A stretch of 64,000 nucleotides of DNA from Apostichopus japonicus (Eukaryota > Echinodermata > Holothuroidea > Aspidochirotida > Stichopodidae), in NCBI RefSeq assembly GCF_037975245.1, contig NC_092581.1, forward strand, positions 5,857,501 to 5,921,500. Reading direction: 5' to 3'. The translations under genes and the position numbers were made by a program. The notes beneath the pieces are model-generated. The model was not told where the DNA came from, did no database searches, and saw only the letters and a list, made by a program, of their open reading frames with translations. Position 1 is the first letter of the stretch. Every line of letters starts with the position of its first letter. Positions 47,101 to 57,633 of the stretch are shown here, piece after piece.

Positions 47101-50100
47101 GATACAATTGGCAACATACTTAACAACAACAGGTTGAGACGTAGAATCCGCTCCTCATCTGATACCACCAAGACTCATGATTCCACGCTCAAAGCGTAAA
47201 ACTGGTGATAAATCTTTTCAAGTTATTGGTCCCCGACTGTGGAACCAGCTGCCTTTGGGTATACGTGTGGCGGTGTCCGTCTCGGTCTTCAAAGGTATCA
47301 TGAAAACATATATTTTCTGCGCAGTAATGTTTGTTTTTATTTGCTTGTGTTTAGGCTTGCTGTTTGTTTTTATTGTGTAGTTTATATTTGTTTCTGTAAA
47401 GCGCTGTGATCTTATAGAGCGCTCTATCAAATACCTAGTAATAACAAATAATAATCAAACAGGTGAGATTTCATCATAACCAGCGGAAGAGTATTTCAAT
47501 GACATCATTTGGTTGAGAATGTCATCACTCGTTTCAGGATCTCCTAAAAAGCAATTGAGGTTAACTGAGTTAACTTTTGGAATATTCTTGTTAGTCTCTG
47601 GGTCAATATCAGTAAAGAAAGTATTAAAGACAATGCTGGATTTAATATTACGTTACCATCATGTCGAATTTTCTCGATATGGTCAAGGCAAGACTGACCG
47701 TTCAGGATAATCTTTATAGAGCGCCATGTTTTCTTCACATGCTTATCACGATTTGCAAATAAGTCCGATAATACAATCTTTTGGTACCGTACATCTTGTA
47801 ACTGATGTTAACCAATTACGAAAACGTTTATAGACACTAAGAATTTTGGGAGTACGACATTTCAGGTTCTTTGTATACAACTTTTGTTTGTCATGACCTG
47901 AATTCGGAAAATAGCTACGGTGTTGGCTTGGGGCACTACTTGACCGTATAGTGGTAAGTGGAGTTTTAATGGAAATCCCTAAAAGTACCAGTGAAGGCAT
48001 CATAGACATTGTTAGGATCGTTCTCACTTTAAACAAAGGCCCATTGTTCACTTAACATAATCGATTCAAATTTTTGGGAATAGAAATTTTCCTCTGGGCG
48101 GCCAAATTTTTCTCTGTAGATTTACATTGACTAGCCTAGAGATGAACATCAGAGAGTATGAAAACAGGTAGACGTTTAAACTCCATTGTACTAGCATTGC
48201 AGGCCGATGTTGGTCTCAACCCTCTCAATCTTCTCACACAAATTTAAATGCATTTTCAAATAATATTATCCGTATCTATAAAACCAAAGTAAAGCACATC
48301 CTAAGCTACGGGAGCATCTTCCTGCTTGCCATCTCTAATTCCAACAAACAAGTTCTAAACAGAATCCATACCACAGCTTATCGCCTTGCACTAAATATCT
48401 CTACTAATATCGGTCCTTCACACGTTCTTCATGCAGGAAATACAAGCCCTATTTTCGTTTCGTTTATTTGGTTTATCACCTCATGTAAAAACACAACAGA
48501 TCCAACATAACATAAATTGTAATTACAGAAATTATATTTACATGAGGTGAAATGAAGTGCACAGAAACCCTTCAGGTGCTTGAAGATATGCATCCTATAT
48601 ACAATAAACAAACACATCGAAAAAATTAACAACTACGAAGACTAGTAGAAAAGAGACAGATTGTTTTAAACCACAAAGTAGAAAATGTTCCTGCTTATTT
48701 ACCAGTTGTAGTTGCAGAGCCTCATGGATCTCAGTACAGCCGCGTATCCAGGATTTCTAACACATCATCGTATCTCCTGTGGATCATTGCTTTTGTATGT
48801 ATAGGTGATTCTATACGTCGCGGCCCACAATACCCGTCAGCCCCACTTTTCAAGGTTTTAAGCCCATTATTTGTTCAGAATTTGAAAATTCACATTTCTC
48901 GTGAATAAATTCACTTCAAAACATACCCATAATGTTGCACAAAATTTCATCTATGGACAATCAATATAGAAAAAAACCTCCTTCAACCCCTAACAGACCG
49001 GTCAAAATTGCACGAGTAGAGGCAAGTATGATGAAGAATGTTGGTCGGGGAATTTTCGAAAATTCAGACACAGTTAATTTATTGGTATATAATAATATTA
49101 AAGCCTCTTATAACGGCTACTATAAAACTTCGTTGAAGGACATGGAAAAATACCTGATATTTCCGAAACCGAACAATACACACATCTACAGTTTGGAGGC
49201 TGTTCATCCTGGAACGACAGTTTCATGCTCACTGATATGATATGATATCTGCTGTTTGCTTTACAAATTCAAATAATTAAAATGAAACTGAAATAAATAA
49301 ATGTTATCTGTTAATTGTGCAATGCCCCACCTTCTTTTCCTTTCGAAAGACGCATAGTTTCAATTTCATTACACACTGAAGACTTCGATTCTCTATCTGC
49401 CTTCAGTTTAGGGAAGATCTTGGGACTTCATCCCTAGATATCGCTAGATATAGCTAGATATCCATATATCCAGTACAGTTTGTGGAAAGTACCTTTGCAT
49501 TTAACATTGGATTTGTGTGGTACCAACTATGATTGATCATGGCCCATTTGGGGGCCCTTTTTTAGTGTGTCTGTTAGCCAGTTTGTAGCAGAAAATTTGT
49601 CTGGCATGATGATTTCCATAGTCTGTAAGATCAACCCGAACATTCCAAACCGATTTTGAGTGGTACCTTGCATATTTAATCTGGGTCAATGCTACGCTAA
49701 CGGGCACTTGGGCCATATTTGGGGGCGTCTGGCGGGCCCTTAGCAGCAGAAATTTGTCTGGCATGGGCCATTCAGTACTTTGTGGCATTCATGCATTAGG
49801 TTGACATTGGTTTCAAGTGGTACCTCGTCCGTTTGATCAAATGCATTTTTAGGGGCCCTTTTGGGGCGTCTGGCGGGCCCTTTGTAGCAGAAAATTTGTC
49901 TGGCATGATGATTTTCATAGTCTGTAAGATCAACCCGAACATTCCAAACCGGTTTTGAGTTTATACCTTGCATATTTAATCTGGGTCAATGCTACGCTAA
50001 CGGGCATTTGGGCCATATTTGGGGGCGTCTGGCGGGCCCTTAGCAGCAGAAAATTTGTCTGGCATAGGTCATTCAGTACTTTGTGGCATTCATGCATTAA

Positions 50101-53100
50101 CTTGACATTGGTTTCAAGTGGTACCTCGTTCGTTTGATCAGATGCATTTTTTAGGGGCGTTTCTTGTCTGGCGGGCCCTTTGCAGCAGAAAATTTGTCCT
50201 GGCATGGGCCATTCAGTACTATGTGGCATTCATGCATTACGTTGACATTGGTTTCAAGTGGTACCTCGTTCGTTTGATCAGATGCATTTTTGGGCCCCCT
50301 TTAACCGGCCCCAGGGGCCACATGCAGCAGAGCGACCACGGCAGACATCCACTTTTGGATATACTGGGTTTTTCCACAAATGTTCCAATACTCAGATATT
50401 GGTATCTCGTTCGTTTGATCAAAGTGCACTGGGCTGCCGGGCTACTAATATAAAAGGCTAAAAATGTTAAGATGATAGGATATCATGTAAAATACATCTA
50501 CGCATGCAACAGTTCATACAAACAACGAGATAACAACCCAACTACAACAAACATTCTAAGTGTTCGGATGGAATGTATAAAGCAGCACTGTAAATAAATG
50601 AGTTTCTGTTAACTTACGTTCGGTATTTTGTGGGGATTTCTGCTCGATTTGTGCAGGAGACTTTTTAGTACAGTATACAAAGGGTGACTCTGATCTCTGT
50701 TAATCTTATCAGCCATTCTTGTAAAATCAGTTCTTGCAGCAGCATTTACTCTTTTTTTTAAAGTATATTGTAATCTAAATTAGTTATAGCTGATGTGCAT
50801 TTAAGAAACTTCATTCTTCTTTCTTTGATTTCTTGCGATATAAAATGGTACCAGAAAATTCACTGCATAGGTCACATGTGCCAGGGTAGAATAATAGTAG
50901 TGAAACATTTTCCTTAGCAGTATGGTTACGCGAAAACGGGGAAGACTTGTTATCGATGAAGTGTGTGAAGGTTTATACTGCATCAATACCGTAAAACCGT
51001 TTGAATTCGACCGATTGATATTTTCTCTTCTCAGGTATATACCAACTGTCACTGAAAGGCGGCAAACGAAGCCTTTTGCGAAACAAAAACGACATCGTTC
51101 GATGATAGCTTTCAGGCGTTCAATGTTATTTTAAATTTGTTAATTTATGTCTTTAAGTCTTTCAACAGTAATTGAAATTGAAAGTAGTTATTTTGAGATA
51201 TCGCCTTAAAGGGTGTGAAGACTCGCGCAAAAGAAACGTCAACTGCCGGTAATCTGACCTAGTTTCGAATGAGATGTAACAGAAGTGTAAGACACCACCA
51301 TTTGTGTAACTTGTTGATATTGCCCTGGATTTTCATGGAAATTTTATACATCACGGTAATTTTTTCGCTTTCAAAAAGACATCAAGGAAATTTTTAAAAC
51401 ATTGCAGAACTCGTAATATCGTATGTCTAATTCTCTGTATGTGTTTTCGAGCGCAGCTGCTTGAAATCGGTTTTCTGGTTTAAATATCAATCTTCGCACA
51501 ATGTTTGAGTTCCGGATCCAGCTTGATAATAATTTCAATAAGAGAGCATATGCGGCAACTTGGCGTCTGTTGACTCGAGCTGCCCTGGTAGTTTGTTTCG
51601 GAATTTAAACATTTCCTTGTTGCTCTTATAGTCAGCAGAATTAGAAAGAAATCTCGCCCACCAGAGATTGTGAATACACATGGTATGAAGGAACACATTC
51701 TGGAATCACAGTAATAAGCAGAAGAGGAAAGAATGATCTGTTACCGTTACTAGGTTGCCGGATAGTTGTGGACAAAAATGTATTGCGTAGTTCGAAGCCT
51801 GTCTTGTGATATATTCTCCAAAGTCTGGCCTAGAGGCTTGACCTAAGTTATAAGAAAACTGTTCACCTAATGCAAGCATCTTTTTTGTGTGTGTTTATAT
51901 CCTTTGATAGGATGGGAATTCTCTGCCGGCTAAGAGTGGTAAACTGCTGGACTTGATACGTGTACCAACTATGAGGTGGTATATGATTAGCATGTGTTAC
52001 AGTTGGTGAGTCACATGTTATAATTTGTCCTATAACAATTAAAAACACTGTTGAGTCAGACCAGCTCCCGTATGCTTTGCGCCATCATAGTCATTAAATG
52101 AATAGTCCAAGTCAAAAATTTCGCTCTCATATATTAAAGAGGAACATAATCGAAACATTCTGCTGAAATTTGCACTCAATTCCTATGTACAGTGTTTGAG
52201 ATATTGACAGTTGAAGTTGCCGCCTTTCGTACCAAAAGTGAACTTGGAGCAAACAGGTGTGACGTCATAGTTGCAAACTGATAAATAATGTTTTGTTTTC
52301 CTTTCAAATCATTTGCTCCACAATTGGATGCATCCATAATGTGAATGTACTATAGGGATTGGTATTTTATAAACTTCACATCCTCTTTATAACTTTTATA
52401 AACTTCACATCCTCTTTATAAACTAGTAACCCAATCCAATCCAAGGTCAAATCAATAGATTGAAAAATAAAGAAAAACAAAACATTATTTGTCAGTGTGT
52501 AACTATGACGTCACTCCTGTTTGCTCCAAGTTCACTCTTGGAACGAAAGGTGGCAAATTCAACTGTCAATGTCTCATAACCTGTACATAGGAATTGAATG
52601 CGAATTTCAGCAGAATGCTTAGACTATGTTCCTCTTTAACATATCAATGCAATTTGAATTATGATTACGTGCACCATCGTGTATAGGCCTAGAGCTACAT
52701 ATACTAATATGAATTTATTTCTTGTCCCTGAAATTACAAACAACTTGAAACGTTGGTAGTGTTACAAGTCGATATTCTCAACTTTAACATCAGGTGAATA
52801 TATTCTTCTTCTTTAAGGTTTGTGCAGGGATTTGTTTACTTTGGTCTGACTTTGGGTACATCCAATCTAGGAATAAACGTCTACTTCGCATTCTGCCTCT
52901 CGGGAGTGATGGATATTGCAGCTCATTTCTTGAGCATCTTTACAATGAAGACATTTGGAAGAAGATGGTCAGCTTCATTCTTGATGCTTCTTGCTGGAAT
53001 ATCTTGTTTTGGGTCGGTCATTGCTCGTAGGTATTCTCACTAGCTCAGTTGTGGTGTAGTCTTTGTTAATGCTAAAGAGGTTGGTGTCCGTCCACGCGCT

Positions 53101-54913
53101 TAATATTCATATCAATATGAACTCCCCCCTCCTTCTCCCCTTGCCCCCCCCCCCATCACTCCTCTTCTCATAGCTCTCTTCCACCTTTTTTCTCCACACC
53201 TTTCTGTCTTTGTCCTTCTCCAGTTTATTCCCTACCCCCTTCCCTTAATCCTCTCTTTGTCCCTCCACTGTTTATCTCCAACCTCTCATCTTCCCCTGTT
53301 GGTTTCTTTCTTTCTTCTCTCCATCCCTTGTCTGCTAATACCCGTACATCTATCTCTTTGTGTTCACCATGCTCATTAACCTGTCTGTATTCTGTGCGTG
53401 TTTTTGTCCCTTCTGTTACTGTTACTTGTCATCTATAGCCTTTGAAGAAGATCCTGCTAGAATCGAAACGTCAGGCCAACTTACTTTTACACATTCTTCT
53501 ACACAGGATCTCTAGTGGATGAGCAGTTTGCTAACAGTTTTATTTTATTTTAATATGAACTCTACTACGTTTCTGAAGTCTCTATATCTGTAATTGAAAA
53601 TTTAAGAATGACTTGTACAATATGATATGACTTTTAATGGATTCTTTTGCACAGCTCTGGGACCTTGGCGAGTGGCCGTGGCAACAATCGGTAAATTAGC
53701 CATCGCTATATCTTTTGACATCGTTTACGTATATGCGGGAGAAATATTACCAACACCCCTCAGGTAGTCTACCTATTGATACTAATTAACATCTTGAGAA
53801 CTATTTATGTATTGTTACTGAATAATATCTTGATACTGACTTTTAAAGTGACAGACTACTCATTAGTATATTGATACTGATTTGTATATTGATACTGATT
53901 ATTATCTTGATAATGATTTATATTGACTGGCTACTAATTAGTATCTTGATACTGACATATATAGTGACAGGCTACTAATTAGCATATTGATACTGATTTG
54001 TATAGTTACATCGATAATGGTCTTGACAGTGATTTATATCTTGATACTTATTAATATCTTGTTATCCATTTATATAGTGATATTGATTAATATCTTGATA
54101 CTGCTTTGTATATTGATACTGATTATTATCTTGATAATGATTTAAAGTGATTGGCTACTAATTAGTATCTTGATACTGACATATATAGTGACAGGCTACT
54201 AATTAGTATCTTGATACTGAAATATATAGTGCCAGGCTACTAATTAGTATCTTGATACTGAAATATATAGTGACAGGCTACTAATTAGTATATTGATACT
54301 GATTTGTATAGTTACATCGATAATGGTCTTGATAGTAATTGATATCTTGATACTAATTAATATCTTGTTATCCATTTATATAGTGATATTGATTAATATC
54401 TTGATAGTGATTTATATCTTGATACTAATTAATATCTTGATATCCACTTACATAGTGATACAGATTGATATCTTGATACTGAATTGTATAGTTAATTATA
54501 CTGATTACTATCTTGATACTGAATTGTATAGTTAAACTGATTATTATCTTGATACTGATTTATAAAGTAATACTGATTTATATAGTGACACTGATTTATA
54601 TAGTGATACTGACTATCTTGAGACTGATTTATACAGTTATACTGAGTATAGTATCTTGATTTAGATTTCTATAGTGGTACCGACTTTCATAATGACACTG
54701 ATTAGTATATTGGTACTGGTCAGTATATTCATACTGTTTCTAAAGTGATACTGATACATAGTGATACAGATTGATATCTTGATACTGAATTGTATAGTTA
54801 ATTATACTGATTAGTATCTTGCTACTGATTTGTATAGTGATACTGATATATATATATATATATATATAGTGATACTGATTTATAAAGTGATACTGATTTA
54901 CATTGTGATACTG

Positions 54914-54944
<31 letters not shown>

Positions 54945-55078
54945 AATATATAGTGATACTGAATTACAAAGTGATACTGGTTTACATAGTGATACTGATA
55001 TATATATATATATATATAGTGATACTGATTTATATAGTGATACTGGTTCATATAGTGATACTGGTATATATAGTGATA

Positions 55079-55130
<52 letters not shown>

Positions 55131-55184
55131 CTGAAATATATAGTGATACTGATTTTTAAAGTGATTCTGGTTTGCATAGTGATA

Positions 55185-55260
<76 letters not shown>

Positions 55261-55317
55261 CTGAAATATATAGTGATACTGATTTTTAAAGTGATTCTGG
55301 TTTACATAGTGATACTG

Positions 55318-55348
<31 letters not shown>

Positions 55349-55733
55349 CTGATTTATATAGTGATACTGGTTCATATAGTGATACTGGTATATATATATA
55401 TAGTGATACTGATTTATAAAGTAAGACTGTTTTACATAGTATTTTCTTGGTAACATCTTTGCTATTTTCCTCATTTCTTATTTGTTTCCTACATTTACCA
55501 GAGCTGTAGGTGTGGGAGTATGTAGTGTTGCAGCTCGCATAGGTGGTATTGTAGCACCTCTTCTCCTCTACCTAGGAACGATATTTGAATCTCTTCCGGT
55601 TATATTGTTTGCTACCTCATCTATCATCGGCGGTTTCCTAATCTTAATCCTACCAGAGACAACCAACCAACCTCTTCCAGATACAATTGAGGATACGGTA
55701 AACCGTAAACGCGCCAAGAAACTCAAAACGTAA
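40764..55733 (+). CDS. SLC22-family organic ion transporter, copy B (9 coding exons, 535 aa)
   Basis: Tandem paralogue (or allele, see findings) of the gene at 12233-28263, with identical exon lengths and phases. Exons are 40764-41165, 41848-41951, 43529-43683, 44795-44963, 45240-45372, 51911-52005, 52818-53026, 53655-53763 and 55502-55733. The frame is fully open. Nine substitutions relative to copy A: T8K, G12S, I15R, R106S, I188M, A201V, S257N, C399F, S513T. All six ectodomain cysteines, the three sequons, motif A, ESPRWLL, R471 and PET are kept. Three of nine changes lie in the short N-terminus before TM1 and two of those add positive charge. Introns carry the same repeats as copy A with copy-number differences. 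A 4.6-kb LINE lies about 1.7 kb 3' in opposite orientation. Confidence 0.93.
41848..41951 (+). CDS. Gene B coding exon 2 (residues 135-169)
   Basis: WELVC, TM2 and GRLAD. Nucleotide-identical to gene A exon 2. Confidence 0.94.
42257..42451 (+). repeat. Intron-2 minisatellite, gene B (7 copies)
   Basis: Same GAGTTTCTATAG unit as 13736-14884, with only seven copies in about 195 bp. Flanking intron sequence is otherwise collinear. Confidence 0.93.
43529..43683 (+). CDS. Gene B coding exon 3 (residues 169-221)
   Basis: TM3-TM4, with I188M and A201V relative to gene A. Acceptor ATCAG, donor GTAATA. Confidence 0.93.
43830..44705 (+). repeat. Intron-3 diverged tandem repeat, gene B
   Basis: Counterpart of 16260-17165. 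Perfect DR1 half-site pairs on the minus strand at 44065-44077 (AGGTCAGAGGTCA) and 44212-44224 (AGGTCAAAGGTCA). The third site of copy A is mutated here (TGACTTTTGACCT). Confidence 0.65.
44795..44963 (+). CDS. Gene B coding exon 4 (residues 221-277)
   Basis: TM5-TM6, with S257N. The acceptor region differs from gene A: a CATATGACAG context replaces TAATACAG. The AG and reading frame are kept. Confidence 0.92.
45240..45372 (+). CDS. Gene B coding exon 5 (residues 277-321)
   Basis: ESPRWLL and the charged central loop. Only a silent Glu-codon change was seen relative to gene A. Donor GTGAGT at 45373. Confidence 0.92.
45778..46065. repeat. 72-bp VNTR inside LINE coding, 4 copies (unit B)
   Basis: Units start at 45778, 45850, 45922 and 45994, an exact 72-bp period. 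One more than in unit A. Confidence 0.88.
47134..47459 (+). mobile_element. Nested LINE 3' fragment (unit B)
   Basis: Same as 19565-19890: [15 protein letters not shown], then an AAAGCGCTGTGATC tail. Confidence 0.78.
48192..48447 (+). mobile_element. LINE C-terminal fragment (unit B)
   Basis: Counterpart of 20625-20880 with the same frame and lesions ([24 protein letters not shown]). Confidence 0.65.
49540..50335 (+). repeat. Higher-order tandem repeat in intron 5, gene B
   Basis: Anchor words at about 49590, 49746, 49888, 50047 and 50185 reproduce the alternating long/short spacing of copy A. Five anchors in each copy. Confidence 0.85.
51911..52005 (+). CDS. Gene B coding exon 6 (residues 322-353)
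   Basis: End of the central loop and start of TM7. Identical to gene A, although the intron just upstream differs (a TG-rich stretch replaces a T/A-rich one). Confidence 0.92.
52128..52646. mobile_element. Foldback/MITE in intron 6, gene B
   Basis: Counterpart of 24537-25066 with the same inverted arms. A small deletion (GTACCTCTA missing near 52310) distinguishes it. Confidence 0.8.
52818..53026 (+). CDS. Gene B coding exon 7 (residues 353-423)
   Basis: TM7-TM9. Carries C399F immediately before the GRR loop. Donor GTAGGT at 53027. Confidence 0.91.
53438..53476 (+). ncRNA. Hammerhead-ribozyme-like motif (retroelement-derived, probably decayed)
   Basis: GCCT (53438-53441) can pair with AGGC (53473-53476) as stem I. 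TTGAAGA at 53442-53448 resembles the CUGANGA core with C3 changed to U. GATCCTGCTAGAATC forms stem II with a mismatch, followed by GAAAC-GTC with a minimal stem III. This arrangement is described for Penelope-like elements. The C3U change and the stem II mismatch predict poor or no activity. Absent from gene A. Confidence 0.4.
53655..53763 (+). CDS. Gene B coding exon 8 (residues 423-459)
   Basis: TM10 and the [13 protein letters not shown] segment. One silent change (Ala codon) relative to gene A. Confidence 0.92.
53770..55440 (+). repeat. Intron-8 AT-rich compound array, gene B
   Basis: Same composition as 26090-27965 but differently arranged (TA)n blocks (notably 55085-55120 and 55190-55253). 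ORFs of IYIYIY type are artefacts. Confidence 0.9.
55502..55733 (+). CDS. Gene B coding exon 9 and stop (residues 459-535)
   Basis: TM11-TM12 with R471 and PET, basic C-tail and TAA. S513T relative to gene A. Confidence 0.94.
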
Positions 55734-55929
55734 GAAAATATTTAAAAGGTGCGGGTGTGGTGGGGTGGGGTGGGTGGGGTGGGGTGGCAGGGTGGGGGTG
55801 GGTTAAGGATCAGAGGATGTTAAGGTATTTCTTATAAAACAAGAAGAAAGAAATAAGTTACATTCCAAATACTTGTGGGTAGTTTTTGGTTTCGATGATA
55901 ATCGTAACCTTTATAGTCATGCAGGCGGA

Positions 55930-56340
55930 TATGGGCGTGCGTGGGTGTGGGTGTGTGCGTGTGTGTGTGTGTGTGACGCCTTGCTTGTAAACACGATATC
56001 TCAAATAGAGAAGCTTGCAACATTCTCATATTTGGTGTGTAGTAGTAACACATTACGTAGAAGTATCTTATTGCCTTTAGAGGAGGTCGGTGATTTCAGG
56101 TCACCAGAGGTCAACTTGTGAAAACCTTGTAAACACGATATCTCAAGAAGGGTAGCTTGGGCCAATCTCATTTTATGTAGTTGCTACACATCGAGTTCAA
56201 GGTCCCTTTGTTTTTGTTGAAGGTCAAATGTCAAATTGGAGTCACCCAGGTCAAATTGTGGAAACCTTGTTTTATAATCTACCGTATCTCCCACCAACCT
56301 ACCTTTCTTAATAACATGTGCGTTTCGCATCTTTAGAATA
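55930..56340 (+). repeat. Interspersed repeat (AACACGATATCTCAA family), downstream of gene B
   Basis: Counterpart of 28440-28870, with a longer GTGTGTGT run before it and a perfect AGGTCA-N4-AGGTCA at 56098-56113. Confidence 0.7.
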
Positions 56341-57633
56341 GGAGAGGCTGTTGGCAATTGGAAATTAGCTTAAGGGCATTCGTAGATATGAATCAAGACG
56401 TCTCGACCAAAAAATCTCCATTGACTTACGTGGCTGTTTAAATGCCTGTGCAAAAGGTGTGTAATGAAACGTTGTACTGTTAGTACATACATAATGTATT
56501 GAAATGGACGATATCATTGTGAATAATTGGTATCATATCATTGCTTCCGTTGTTGAAGTTTCCCCGTCGTATTTCGCAATTGTCGTGATTCAGTGCCAAA
56601 TTAAAACTTCAGATTTGGATGTAGTAACATTGATGTAATAACATGTAATAACATGACCAGGCGCCGTTAAAGAAAACTAAATGTCGCCTAGTTAGATGTT
56701 TCAGAGGCAAACCAGGCTCAAAATCTTGGGGACCAGGTGGTAAAATTCGCCCAGCGCCTGCTTAATGTACAGCCTATATGTGTACTGGCACATTGAGTAG
56801 AAGAAGCCTGTTGTCTTTCGTAGAGATCAATCTGTATGCTGAATTCAAGAACTGTTTCCATCTCAGTCATCAGCTGCCAATGTGAATATTGTTTGTCATA
56901 TCTCAGTGCTGTTTGAAGCATTACTTAGATTGAAGTATGTTATTCATCCTGGCTATACCCTACAACATATGTGTCGCATTCATATAAGATTACTTATTGA
57001 ACCACACTGCAGTTTTGCTGTCTGGTTCTAACAAACATGGCTTAGATCTTTCAGAGTTATTAATAACTGTAACATACGGTGTACATTTGTGCTTGAACAT
57101 CGCTACGGGAGTGCCATGTTGACTCCTCTTTCGGTGAATGGTGAATTGGGGGGGGGGGGGGGGGTTGGCTGTTAAGTTATTTGCCAAACATAAAGGCGTT
57201 TAAATAAGACTCTAAAAATCCAAAGAAGCTATTAGCCATTCCAAAGTCACTGATTAGAACTGTTTCGACCGGATTTTTACATCCCTTGACTAGTCTAACG
57301 CGCGTTATGCGTCACAATAATATATATTTAGTGACATTTACATTTATGTAGGTGATAGATATGAAACAGTATTATTTATAATGGCTAGGAAGGATTTTTC
57401 TTTTTTTCAATTTTTCAATTCATAAGACTTTATTTCAATCTCTCGCATTAAAGTATGCAATTATGACAATAGACGTGGGTAAATGTACAAGAGAACAAGA
57501 GATTGAGGAGTGCCAACAAGAAGCTCTGCAGAGCTTATTTACGTTGACACCCCTTTACAAATAAAACATAGAAAGAAAGCTTAAGTATACAGAGAAAACA
57601 GAACAAAGATGGCAAAGAAAGGAAAATACAAAA

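Larger units (their letters stand above)
45640..48120 (-). mobile_element. Decayed CR1/L2-like LINE in intron 5, gene B (minus strand)
   Basis: Same insertion as 18090-20530. The RT block is better preserved here: [20 protein letters not shown] and [13 protein letters not shown] (46633-46851). The C-terminus [15 protein letters not shown] is followed by FKRKLIF. Catalytic YADD not found. Confidence 0.78.
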
